DNA of 33,661 nt from a virus: positions 1 through 33,661 of the IMG/VR virus record IMGVR_UViG_3300032323_000477. One strand, given 5' to 3'. Shown one piece after another: positions 13,431 through 24,300 of the stretch; the stretch's first letter is position 1; every line of letters begins with the position of its first letter. The position numbers and the translations under genes were made by a program. The notes beneath the pieces are model-generated. The model saw nothing but the letters and a program-made list of their open reading frames with translations, was not told the DNA's origin and searched no databases.

Positions 13431-16400
13431 TCAAAAAGTAATTGAGTGCTAACGGTAACCCGATAACTCCGCCTCTGAAATCAAAGGTAGCATTCATTTT
13501 AATTGGTCCTGTAGTTGTGGTAGTGATTATATTAGAGCTAATAAAAATACTACCTGCTGTCACTGAGTTAACGTTCAAGCTAGCACCACCACCACCAATC
13601 TGGCTGGCGATATAGGCTTTGATAGCTCTCTGTGTCGGTACGATATTATCTGAATCTGCCGTAAAGAACGGGTCTGTTGAGAATTCAGTAATCGTAGCCG
13701 ATCCGCCACCTAAGGTAACGTTACCTAGATTAAGTTCTTGTAATCCACTGATATTAAACGCATCAGCATTTAACGTAGCAACACCAGTGCTTTGTTCAAT
13801 AGCAAACAAGTCACCAACTCTAAAATTACCATCTTGGTCTGTGGCTGTAAAGAACACACGACCTCCACCGTTTTCAACAGTTTCATTGGCTGGAACTGGT
13901 ATTTGTGATGGTAGTCCTGGATAGTTGGTTTCTGTAAAATTGCCAGTACCTATATCTAAGAAATCGTGCCCGGTTAATCTAACCTGACTGTAACGCAGTC
14001 TAGTTGTCACAGTGACAGCGTCATCGGGTGCTTCTGCTATGGTTAGTGTTGGGCTTATTTGTAAGAATGCTGTGTAAGCGCCAGCGTTAACGCCTAAGAA
14101 TGTAATCACATTAACTAATTTGAATGTACGGTCTGGTAAGTGTCCAAACACCACGTTAGATCCAGGAGTTGGCTGGGCGGAAATCTGTCTCACTGCCACA
14201 AACGATCCTGGTTGGAATACATTTGCATAACCGTCGCCAATATCCACTTCACAGCTACTGGTCACATACTGAGAGCCTCTGTTGATGAATGATGGGTTAG
14301 CCAATACTCCTGATCCTTTTCTTACAGTCACTGGAGCTTCAAAAGTATTGTTAGGATCTGTAAATGTTATAGTTGGTTCGGTAGTATATCCTGATCCAGG
14401 CTCTGTGATATTAATTTGGAATATCTTGTTAGCTGCTACCCTTGCACGAGCTCTAGTAGTGGCTCCTGTTCTAATGTAAGTGGCCACTGTACCTGTACCA
14501 CCGCCAACTCCCACAAATTGACCATAACGGTTTCTATTACCAAATGTCACTGCTGAGAATCCGCTAGCTGCTGTGCTAGTAGTTCTTAGAGTCCAGGTAA
14601 TACCATCTGGTGATGTTGCTGCTGCTGTAGTTGTGCTTACAGCAAGGAACACTCCCTGACCGTATGTGATCTTAGTCCATGATGCTGTGGCTGGTAATGT
14701 ACTAGCTGTCCAAGTAATGCCATCTAAGCTGTAGGCAGCTACAGTACCGCTGGTGCTTGATACAGCAACAAATCTGTTATTACCATAGGCAATGCTGTTC
14801 CAGTTTGACGAACTAGGTAGTGCGCCTGCAGTCCATACACCTGTTCCTGTGGTAGAATAATTAGTAACAGACGTTCCGCTCTTGATTGCTACAAATCTGT
14901 TTTTGCCGTAAGCGACTGCTGTGAATCCAGTTGTAGTTAATGTACCAGTTTGATCCCAAACCTCACCGTCTCCACTAACTCTCACAGTGGTTACATCGCT
15001 GCTGATAGCTACGAAGTTTTGTGAACTAAATCCTCCAAAGGCCACATCGACCCAAGTCGCAGAAGTAACAATGTTAGCTGCGGACCATGTGATACCGTCC
15101 GCAGAATATGCGGCTGTGGTATTCGCTGAGGTTCCTGCTACTGCCACGAATCTACTTACTTTGCCTATCGTGGATCCATCATCAAACAACCCAGCAGTTA
15201 TGGCTGACCAATTAGCTGCACTTGGCATTAGACTTGTTCTTGTATCCCAAGCAATTCCGTCTTCAGATGTTGCACCTACTGTAGATCCTGTGCGTAGAGC
15301 CACATATCTACCGCCGATGCCGTATCCTGCGTGATCAAAGTTTAAGATAGCTCCAGTTGATGCATTAACTGCGGTGATAGTTATTACTAGATCATTGGCT
15401 GTACTTAACCCACCTAAGCTAGTACCTAGTATGGTAATAGTCTGTAATCTTACATAACCAGTACCTGCTGACTGTAGCGAAGGTGTATATTTCCATCCGT
15501 TTCTAATTACACTAAACGTAGCGCCAACACCTGCACCGCTATAAGTACCTGTAACTGATGTGTATACCGCAGCAGTTTCACCATATTTTACAGCTGACCA
15601 TGTGCCTGATGTTGGCAATGCGGCTGCTGTTGATGTGTAACCAGGTGCTGAGAACGTTACTCTAGGTTCAATGATGTATGTGCTAGAAGCATCTGGTGAC
15701 ACAATAGCTGTGCCTGCCACTAAATGATCAAATCCTGCAGTACCGTCTGATTCTTTAACTAATCCAGCTACCTTTGTTCCAGAATTATAAGTGGTTATGA
15801 TACCAAACTGGCCGACTCCTGCGCCACCTGTTAACACGATCTTCATACCAATGTATGCTGTGCTAGACTCGCCGTCTGTGGCAGCGATCGTTACAGAAGT
15901 TGAAGAACCACCTTGGGCAGTATTTGAATTAGTGATGTATCCAAATCCACCAAAATTTCCCTCAGCTTCTTCAGCGTCAGTGCTGTCTTCAAGCAGATCC
16001 AACATTCTTACTTCATATACAGCATCGTCACGGAATTCGTCTTGCTGAACTGAGCCGTTTAGCCCGCCACCTGTAATCACATAGGTGACTTCAGTATAAT
16101 CAATACCTGCATTGGTAAATTCAAATTGTGTTAGTGCCGATCCGTCAGTAACGATACGATCAATCACTGCTTCAAATTGCAATCTATTATCAACAACGGC
16201 TGTACCAGGAGTTTCCTCAGCGTCAAACCCTTCTGCTACTCCACCAAAATCTCCGTATGAGCAGTTACCGTTAGTACCACGGATCCTGCCGCCGTTTTCT
16301 GCCAGATATCCAACATGGCAGTAGTAGGTAAACACAGAAACAAGTTCTGCACGACCGTTATTAGTGATCCATGCACCAATACCATCACTTAGTACCTGTG

Positions 16401-19400
16401 TAAAGTCATTGCTAACTATAGAATCATTACCACCGTTGTGCAATGCGCCGTCAATCTTTTGACCAACGCAAGCAGTCCCCAATGTGGTTACACCTTGTAC
16501 ATATGGCGAACGAGTAATAATCCATACGCGATAATCTTCTGGGCCCCAACCTGGGTCTAGGGATGCATACGCACCAGCTGAAACTCTAGAAGTTCCAAAT
16601 TCATTAGGTGCTAGCAAGTCGCCAGTGAGCCCTTGTAATGTCATATCTCTAACACCAGTGCCGTCACGTAGATAGTACATGTCTTCTTCTAGGCTTCCTG
16701 TAACAGCATTAGCATAGTATCTTGCTGCGAATCTTGATTTGTAGTTACCTGGATATTTTAAATCATATTTCAATGCATCAATATATGTACCAACATCTCG
16801 TAGGCATAATGCGCTGTTATAAAACAAGCTCACTGTCATAGATCCTGCAGCATCAGATGCGATATCTAATGCTGTATTTGAATCTCTAGTTGTAGCGATC
16901 TTAAAGGTTGTTGAACTTACAACATTCTGTATGTAATATGTAGTACCTGTGCTGATGCCACCAAACACAGTACCTGTAAACCTTATTGCTGTGTTGCGTT
17001 GCATCCAAGCAGTGCTGGTACATGTAAACACATCTGTGGCCGCTGTGGCATTGGTTACTGTAGTTGTATAAGTTGAATCAATGTAAGCATCAATTTCTGC
17101 TACGATATAGTCTCTGTTGCGCTCTAATTGCAGCACAGCATAGTCAACCATTCTATTGCCTGAAGCACAACGACTTCCTTCATTAGTAGCACCGTAGACG
17201 ATATCATCTACCATAGTCATCAGCGTTTCAATACGAGCCTGTGCAGTTGCATTACCGCCTACATTAGCTAGTGCTTCTGTCTTGGCATTAGTTAATGCGT
17301 CTCTGGTAATGGTTTTTTGATTACCAACAAACACATCTGCTGCTGAAGACCTTAGGTAGGCGTATGCTGCTTCTCTAGATTTGAAGTTGCTGTTGAACAT
17401 AAAGTCAAACATCACAGCTTCTAATATTAATCGAGTATCTCTAATACATTTGGTTTGTAGATATCGAATTTTTGTAACACCATTACGTGTACCTGTTCCG
17501 CTTGGAAATACCGCGGTAAACGCAGTACCACCCGACGATAAGCAAGATACAACAATGGCTGTTATGTTAACAATATCGCCTGCTGCTAATCCATGGGTCG
17601 CAGTAGTTACTACCGCATATCCTGTAGAGTTATTATAGACAAAGTTAGTAATTGCTAATTCTATTCCAGTAGATTTAGTTACAATTCCACCGCTGACATA
17701 GGTATGTGCTAGATCAGTTTTCCCAACATAGATTCTAAAATCTGTCGAAGTCAATGAAGTTTCGTCCACTACAAAGTCAGTGTGCCATGCTACTGCATTT
17801 AGATCATCTACAACATTTTGAACAATGGTTTCTTGAGCAGCATCTAAAGTTACCGCGGCTGCGATTAGCGCAGTGGTTGATGTAACTGCATTAGTGGCTG
17901 TAGGGTAATCTATAACTTCCATGTCTATACCAAATCCAGTACCGTCGGTGAATGATGCTAACACTGAACCACCATATGTGGCTGCAAGTTGGAATGTGTT
18001 AGTGTTTACTGTGCCTACTACCCAGTATTTTACACCGTTAGTTAACCCGTTACTAGTTTCTCTAGGAATCACCGCATCACCTACACTTAATCCATGATTA
18101 TTGCTGGTAAGTGTGTTTGTACCAGATATAGTAGTGACTGTGATCTGTGGGACTGTAGCCTCAGTGGAATCGCCTTGTATGATATTAGTAATAATATCTA
18201 CCAATGCTCCTACTGTGGCATTGGCAGCTGAACCACCTGTTAAATTAGTACTGTCAGTCCACTGTGTTGCGGCATTACCTGTGGATTTTGTCACAGTGGT
18301 ATTAGCAATGATTTGTTGTACCACTGTCTTCAATCTTCCATAAGCGGCCACTGTGGCTGCGATTTCTGTGCTGTCAATCTGTAAAGTTGTGCTGTTATCA
18401 CCATCAAAATATGCTGTACCAGCTACTAGGGTAGCCCATGATCCTCCATAGGTTAAATCATAGCTCATAGCGTCAACAATAAATGCCACATCACGTTTGC
18501 ATTTAGTTCTGCTGTACTTAACTGCAGGGAAATTCACTGACAAAAACGCAGTAATTTCTTCTTTGATAAATTCTTTATTTTCAAGCAGTAGTTTTCTCGC
18601 ATCACCAAACCCAGATAGAAATGTAGTATTATATCCTGTAGGGGTTGCAGAACTCACCATAGCTGTAGAGCTGATCTTAAAATCAATCTGATGCTGCATC
18701 AATCTCACTAACTGCTTAACATCGGCTACTTCGTCTGTGCTGGCATATGGAAATACCGCACTTTGAACTGCTGTATTACCGGAGCTTTCAGTTACATCAG
18801 TACCTAGAACTATTTGCCCAACTACAGTTTCTAATCTTGTTAGTGCTCCTATAGAATATGCTGCATCTGATCTATTTGTTAGACTACCTGCAGGTCCTGC
18901 ATTAGTTGAACGTAGCTCATCGCCTTGTACACAGGTCTGTTCTGGAACAATGATTGGTAGTGTTTCTCTGTACTGCCCAGTTGCAATATTAATAAGATTG
19001 TTAGGACTTCTACGAGCAGGCACACTGGCCAATGCTGCTGCGATCTGCGGAGCGGTCACTGCTGCTGCACGGGCAGTGATTGCGTCTGTGATCACTTCAA
19101 CTAGGGCTGCTGCTGTAGTGTAGGCTCCAGGTTCTGCTGTGAGATCAGCATTAAAATACTGTGTTACTTTAGCAGTCGAATTATCGCCGTTTAGATTCTG
19201 ATAGTTTACTGCCGGTGCTGTCTGTGCTAGCACATCTTCAACTACAGTTACCAAATAGTTGTAGGCCGCAACTGATTCATCTGATTCTATAGCAAGTCCC
19301 GGATAAGCTTCTGTTTCTGTTTCGCTGAGTCCGCCTATAAGAGCATTAGCTGCTCCTCTAGTTTTAACGTTGCCGCCATGTCTTAAGTCGTAGATTAATG

Positions 19401-21270
19401 CGTCAACAACAAAGCCCGCATCTCTTTCGCATTTAAAATCATCGTAGACGAAAGCAGAGGTAAACGGTGCAATGTTATTTGTAATTTGATTCTGTATAAA
19501 TTCTGTAACTTCTCGTTGTATGAACACACGATTTAGTTCTAGTAGATATGTAGCATCAGGATTTCTAGGACCGCGTTCTACCTGTTCACATGCATAACGA
19601 ATAGTTTTCCAAGGTTTATCCCAAGTCTTGCCATGTATAGGGGAAGGAAGATCAACACCATGCGGTGCTACAAAATATGAATGATCGGTTTCGCCTAAGG
19701 TGACCCATTCTGGGTCTACACCGTCTGAACGCAATAGCTGACCTTCACGTCCTATAGGCAATCTTGTAGGACCAGATCCGCTATAATAAACCAAATCTCC
19801 TCTAACTGATAAAATATCAAGTTCAGAACCGATGTTTAATAAGCTCCAATAGGTACCTGTAGTATCTTGATCTGGCCTTGAGTTAGCCTGTCCACCGCCT
19901 TCTGCTCCTACTGTAGATCCATCGTCGGCTTCTGATCTATGTGCCAACACGCAGATATACGCATTTGCACCATATCTTACAGCATCACCTTGTAGATATT
20001 CTCTATCATCGGCCCAATTACCTTGCCAATCGATACCAGAATTTAATTTAGTCCAATATGAAGTGTTTGGTGGTTCTGCAGATACTGTGGCAGTCATTGT
20101 GCCGCTAGCATTTGCAGTTATATTAAATGTTGTACCGCCTGGGGTAGTGCTGATAGTGATATTGCCAGCCGCTACAGTTTTTACATAATATCTACCAGTG
20201 GTAAACACATTGCCAAATGTAGTTCCAGTAAATCTCACAGTCATTCCTACTACAATGCCTGTAGTTGAGGCTATAGTAAACTGATCATTTGATGCAGTTA
20301 CAGCGGTTACTGTATAAGTGTTTGAAGGAGAGTTTGCAGTAGCAAGATAAGTGTATCCACCTACTCTAACAACTTCTCCAATCTTGTATGTTGTTGTATT
20401 GGTCCAATCGGATTGGAATTTCAATCCTTCAGTAAACAAATCCCAATCTGTGGTTGTGATTACAGGGTTCGCTGCTGCAGATGCGGCAGTATGAACAGTT
20501 TTAGCTATGTATTGATTACCACCGTAAACAACTATGTCGCCTGGTTGATAGAGTGTAGCTGAATTCCATGTGCTTTCAAATTCTGCACCTTCTGCGAACT
20601 GTGCCCAACGACCTGCTGTGCTGTCTGTTAAGAATGCTGCATCAGCAGTGTGTTGTGTGGTACAGATCCAAAGGCCTGCACCGTATTTTACAACGTCATT
20701 AAGTTTGTATCTAGTTCCTGTAACCCAAGTGCTTTTATATTCTACGCCTTGGTTGAAACTATCCCATTTAGCTTGATCAGCTTCTAGCCCTGATGCTGTA
20801 GTAGCTGCAGATGTGTGATGAAGATTACACACATAGGTGTATCCACCGTATCTAACTAGGTCGTTTACTTTGTATCTTGTGCTGACTGTCCAAGCGTTTT
20901 TCCAATCAAATCCCTCGGCATATAATGTCCACTTGGCTTGATCAGCTTCTAATCCTAGAGTAGCAGTAGCGGCAGATGTGTGACTGTCGTTACAGATGTA
21001 TAATAATCCACCATATTTTACAACATCGTTGATTTTATAAAGTGTAGCAGTATTCCAGTCGCCGGTCCATGCTTGGCCGTCGCTCATCTGATTCCACTTT
21101 GTTGGATTATATTCTAGATCTGTATTAAAATCTGCAGCAGATGTGTGACCCACTGCACAAATATAAGTGCGTCCACCGTATCTTATTACATCATCTATGT
21201 AATAAGTTGTGGCGGCGGCCCAATTACCTTTCCATACAAATCTAATTCTACCTAATTTAAATTCTGCCAT
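13426..21270 (-). CDS. Giant fibre-like protein 2 (2614 aa): CBM-like repeats, beta-helix, seven-bladed propeller
   Basis: Very large virion fibre candidate. Residues 1-480 hold about seven repeats of the type 'W-x3-W-x3-T-x-Y-x3-D-x-V-x-YGG-x-x-Y-x-C-x3-HTS', resembling small CBM5/12-like carbohydrate-binding modules; repeat 6 carries a beta-rich insertion. A region near 530-850 resembles the start of a right-handed beta-helix (WDKPWKTIRYACEQV). Four copies of a C-x-RD-x5-DA-x-x-YDL module begin at Cys614, 924, 1275 and 1489. Residues about 1985-2265 contain seven 'RFVAV...S-DGITWT...W-x-x-IAYG' blades, as in a beta-propeller. The C-terminal 300 residues (GHDFLDIGTGNF, FFTATDQDGNFRVGDLF, DNIVPTQRAIKAYI) are shared with the neighbouring giant. 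MAEFKLGRIRF also matches its N-terminus, so the two are paralogues. It probably binds polysaccharide receptors. Confidence 0.88.
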   Translation of the reverse strand: MAEFKLGRIRFVWKGNWAAATTYYIDDVIRYGGRTYICAVGHTSAADFNTDLEYNPTKWNQMSDGQAWTGDWNTATLYKINDVVKYGGLLYICNDSHTSAATATLGLEADQAKWTLYAEGFDWKNAWTVSTRYKVNDLVRYGGYTYVCNLHHTSAATTASGLEADQAKWDSFNQGVEYKSTWVTGTRYKLNDVVKYGAGLWICTTQHTADAAFLTDSTAGRWAQFAEGAEFESTWNSATLYQPGDIVVYGGNQYIAKTVHTAASAAANPVITTTDWDLFTEGLKFQSDWTNTTTYKIGEVVRVGGYTYLATANSPSNTYTVTAVTASNDQFTIASTTGIVVGMTVRFTGTTFGNVFTTGRYYVKTVAAGNITISTTPGGTTFNITANASGTMTATVSAEPPNTSYWTKLNSGIDWQGNWADDREYLQGDAVRYGANAYICVLAHRSEADDGSTVGAEGGGQANSRPDQDTTGTYWSLLNIGSELDILSVRGDLVYYSGSGPTRLPIGREGQLLRSDGVDPEWVTLGETDHSYFVAPHGVDLPSPIHGKTWDKPWKTIRYACEQVERGPRNPDATYLLELNRVFIQREVTEFIQNQITNNIAPFTSAFVYDDFKCERDAGFVVDALIYDLRHGGNVKTRGAANALIGGLSETETEAYPGLAIESDESVAAYNYLVTVVEDVLAQTAPAVNYQNLNGDNSTAKVTQYFNADLTAEPGAYTTAAALVEVITDAITARAAAVTAPQIAAALASVPARRSPNNLINIATGQYRETLPIIVPEQTCVQGDELRSTNAGPAGSLTNRSDAAYSIGALTRLETVVGQIVLGTDVTESSGNTAVQSAVFPYASTDEVADVKQLVRLMQHQIDFKISSTAMVSSATPTGYNTTFLSGFGDARKLLLENKEFIKEEITAFLSVNFPAVKYSRTKCKRDVAFIVDAMSYDLTYGGSWATLVAGTAYFDGDNSTTLQIDSTEIAATVAAYGRLKTVVQQIIANTTVTKSTGNAATQWTDSTNLTGGSAANATVGALVDIITNIIQGDSTEATVPQITVTTISGTNTLTSNNHGLSVGDAVIPRETSNGLTNGVKYWVVGTVNTNTFQLAATYGGSVLASFTDGTGFGIDMEVIDYPTATNAVTSTTALIAAAVTLDAAQETIVQNVVDDLNAVAWHTDFVVDETSLTSTDFRIYVGKTDLAHTYVSGGIVTKSTGIELAITNFVYNNSTGYAVVTTATHGLAAGDIVNITAIVVSCLSSGGTAFTAVFPSGTGTRNGVTKIRYLQTKCIRDTRLILEAVMFDFMFNSNFKSREAAYAYLRSSAADVFVGNQKTITRDALTNAKTEALANVGGNATAQARIETLMTMVDDIVYGATNEGSRCASGNRMVDYAVLQLERNRDYIVAEIDAYIDSTYTTTVTNATAATDVFTCTSTAWMQRNTAIRFTGTVFGGISTGTTYYIQNVVSSTTFKIATTRDSNTALDIASDAAGSMTVSLFYNSALCLRDVGTYIDALKYDLKYPGNYKSRFAARYYANAVTGSLEEDMYYLRDGTGVRDMTLQGLTGDLLAPNEFGTSRVSAGAYASLDPGWGPEDYRVWIITRSPYVQGVTTLGTACVGQKIDGALHNGGNDSIVSNDFTQVLSDGIGAWITNNGRAELVSVFTYYCHVGYLAENGGRIRGTNGNCSYGDFGGVAEGFDAEETPGTAVVDNRLQFEAVIDRIVTDGSALTQFEFTNAGIDYTEVTYVITGGGLNGSVQQDEFRDDAVYEVRMLDLLEDSTDAEEAEGNFGGFGYITNSNTAQGGSSTSVTIAATDGESSTAYIGMKIVLTGGAGVGQFGIITTYNSGTKVAGLVKESDGTAGFDHLVAGTAIVSPDASSTYIIEPRVTFSAPGYTSTAAALPTSGTWSAVKYGETAAVYTSVTGTYSGAGVGATFSVIRNGWKYTPSLQSAGTGYVRLQTITILGTSLGGLSTANDLVITITAVNASTGAILNFDHAGYGIGGRYVALRTGSTVGATSEDGIAWDTRTSLMPSAANWSAITAGLFDDGSTIGKVSRFVAVAGTSANTTAAYSADGITWSAANIVTSATWVDVAFGGFSSQNFVAISSDVTTVRVSGDGEVWDQTGTLTTTGFTAVAYGKNRFVAIKSGTSVTNYSTTGTGVWTAGALPSSSNWNSIAYGNNRFVAVSSTSGTVAAYSLDGITWTASTLPATASWTKITYGQGVFLAVSTTTAAATSPDGITWTLRTTSTAASGFSAVTFGNRNRYGQFVGVGGGTGTVATYIRTGATTRARARVAANKIFQINITEPGSGYTTEPTITFTDPNNTFEAPVTVRKGSGVLANPSFINRGSQYVTSSCEVDIGDGYANVFQPGSFVAVRQISAQPTPGSNVVFGHLPDRTFKLVNVITFLGVNAGAYTAFLQISPTLTIAEAPDDAVTVTTRLRYSQVRLTGHDFLDIGTGNFTETNYPGLPSQIPVPANETVENGGGRVFFTATDQDGNFRVGDLFAIEQSTGVATLNADAFNISGLQELNLGNVTLGGGSATITEFSTDPFFTADSDNIVPTQRAIKAYIASQIGGGGASLNVNSVTAGSIFISSNIITTTTTGPIKMNATFDFRGGVIGLPLALNYFLN

Positions 21271-21288
21271 TTTCTACTCCGTATTCTA

Positions 21289-21296
21289 TATTTAGT
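21289..21296 (-). promoter_or_regulatory. Possible weak late promoter (ACTAAATA)
   Basis: Minus-strand octamer, one mismatch from NATAAATA, 19 bases upstream of the 2614-aa gene in the 44-base gap between the two giant genes. It matches the variant at 13423-13430 in sequence and in distance to the next ATG. Confidence 0.3.
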
Positions 21297-21314
21297 TAAC
21301 TGTACTACTACTGC

Positions 21315-24300
21315 TTAGAATGATTTATAAAACATAGTTTGCGCCAACATACTACCACTTATTCCTGAATTTGCTGCATCAAATTCTGCTCTTACCGGAA
21401 CAATAATACGTAGTCCGGCTGTATTATTAATTCTATCAGGACCTACTAATATAGTTCCTGCTATAAAACTACCCACTGCAATTTCTGAGCCGCCTACTGA
21501 CAATCTACCAGCTAGATATGCAGCAATCGCCCTTTGTGTAGGAACGATGTTGTTGCTGTCTGCAATGAATAGCGGATCAGTTGAAAATTCACGAACCACT
21601 GCCCCTGTGCCACCTACTCTGATGCCGCCGAGTCGTAATTCTGATAATCCTGCCAGATCAAAAAAGTCTGCGGAAATTGTAACAATTCCTGTAGACTGTT
21701 CAACTGCAAATAATTCACCGGTTCTAAAATTACCACTTTGGTCTGTAGATGTATAAAATACTCTACCACGATTTAGTTCAACTACTTCGTTTTCAGGAGC
21801 AGGTGTATAAAATCCGCTGTATAATTCCGGGTAATTAGTTTCTTCAAAATTACCTGTACCTATATCCAAGAAATCGTGGCCGGTGATACGACATTGGCTA
21901 AACTGTGTCCTGATTGTGATAGGTGTAAGATGCTGTAGATTATCTCTGACCTTGATCTCTGGGCTAACACGTATTCTTGCAGCCAGTCCTCTATCAGTTG
22001 GTCCTAGTTCCTCTATAGCTACTAGAGTATAAAAATCTGGCAAGTTGCCTATGGTCAAACTGGCTCCTGGTCCAGGATAATTAGCGAGATCATTCATAAC
22101 AAATGTTTTTCCTGACGGTGTTACGTCTGCATATCCGTTGCCGTTGATAGTTACAGTGGTACTAGATGTTCTGTAACCAAGACCTCTGTTCAACCAACTA
22201 GGCTGTGCCAACACACCATCTCCGGTTCTACATTCTATAACTGCATCTGTGTTGTTGTTAGGATCAACTAATGTGCATGACGGCCCTTCTGTGTAGCCAG
22301 ATCCTGGATCCCACATTTTTACGCTTCTGATAATACCGCTGCTCAAAGTTACACGACCTAGTGCTCTTGCTCCTGTTTGTATTTTGTTGAATGTGTCGGT
22401 ATTGTCTATGGCTATCCACATAGGCGTTCTTTTACCAGTAGTGGAGTCTCTAGAATCTACATAAGGATTACCAAATGCTATCGACACCCACTCTTTAGAG
22501 GATGCTAGTGTTCTTGGGGTCCACACAATACCGTCTGGCGAAGTAGCAGAATAATTTGTCGGTACTAGTGAAGGATCTTCTCCGATATCTCGACCTCCGG
22601 TATCTCCTACAGCAAAGAATACTCCTTGCGCATATTTGATTTTTTTCCAGTTATGAGCCGTGCTTCCATCTTGTGAAGGCATCGTGGCTGGCAGCCAAAA
22701 ACTACCATCAAAACTGTAACCAACATCACCGGTGCTAGTTATTGCCACAAATCTATCATTGCCGTATGCTATGCTGACCCAATCTTTTGCGGACGAATCT
22801 GCAATCACATCCAGTATCTGTCCGGCCCATGACCAGGTGTTTAGGGTGGAGTTATAAGTGCCTACTGCTACAGTGTTTCCGCTGTTTGCTAACGCCACAT
22901 AGGTGTTTTTTCCGTAGGCGATATCTACCCATTCGTTAAGGGTAGAGTCTCCAAATGTAGGCAACGCAACTGTAGTCCAGCTAGTTCCATTTAAACTATA
23001 AGCTGCAGAATTTGAATCTGTGGCAACTGCGATGAATAAGCCTCCGCCATATATAGCTGAATTCCATTGACGAGATGCTGGCATTGATCTTGTGGTCCAG
23101 TTTATGCCATCTAAAGAACTTGCTGCCACTGCACTACCTTTGCGGATGGCTACGAATATATGATTACCTAGTGTAGGATAAGTTACTCTACCTGCTGCTA
23201 AACATTTCCAATCGCCAGCAGTTGGCATATTAAAATCTGTCCAAGTTGTGCCGTCTTCACTATAAAGTGCAGCACTGCCTCCAGAAGCCACTACTACGAA
23301 TCTTCCGCTGGCTGCTTCGTTATCTTCGCCAGTTCCGTATGTTTTTTGTTCTGCTGCAAGTATAGAATTAGTACTGTCATCGCTGACATCTGTGACTAAT
23401 ATTATTAGATCATTTGTTGGTGTTGTTCCGCCTAATAATGTTCCAGGTATAGTTAATAATTGTCCAGCTTCGTAGCCTGCACCGCCGTTGTTAATGGTAA
23501 GAGTATAATCTCTTCCTTGTTTAGTAACGTTAAATCTAGCTAGTGCGGCGGTTACAGTTATATCAACTGTGCCAGTGCCTGCTTCAGTGACTGCTACATT
23601 AGTGTATGTTTCTGTGGTCTCACCATAAACAATTTCTGACCATGTGGTATTAACTGGCACAGTGATCTGCGTAGCAGAATATGCTGGAGCAGAAAATATC
23701 ACTCGAGGCTCTATTCTATATACCGTATTAGTTATCAACGGTACTGTAGGTAATTTTCCAGGTACTACATGGTCCCAGCCCGGCTGATCGTCTGATTCTC
23801 TGGACACACTGACCACTTTGCTAATATTGTCGTAGGCTGTGATATATCCGTACTGTCCTGTGCCTGCGCCGCTGGTGATCACAATTCTCATACCAAGATA
23901 TTGTGTAATTGAATTAGCATCATTAGTGGCTATGGTGATCGTTGTAGCATCACCTGATTGTGCATTGTTCTGCACCAACACAAATCCTCCACCGCCAATA
24001 GCTTGTGCTATTTGACTAGTTCCGGCATTAGCGTCTAATATTCTTGCTTCGAATACAGAATCGTCACGGAAATCTTCAAACACTACCGCAGCATTGATAC
24101 CTGCGCCTACAAATGATGCTGTAGCTGAACTATAATCGTTGCCGCAATTGACAAATTCTAAGATCTGTATTTCGTCTACGAAATCTCCTGCAAATGCTGC
24201 TGCTATGCTGGCCTGTTGTGCTCTGGTATAGGTCACCGCAGTGGCTGGAACTTCTGAAGCATCAACCCCGTCGGAAATTGCGCCGTAGGTTCCGTACGAG

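Noticed and set aside
13619-20776. Several plus-strand frames of 60-115 aa inside the 2614-aa gene
   Set aside because: Shadows of beta-rich repeat codons; no promoters, no ribosome sites and full overlap with a strongly supported gene.
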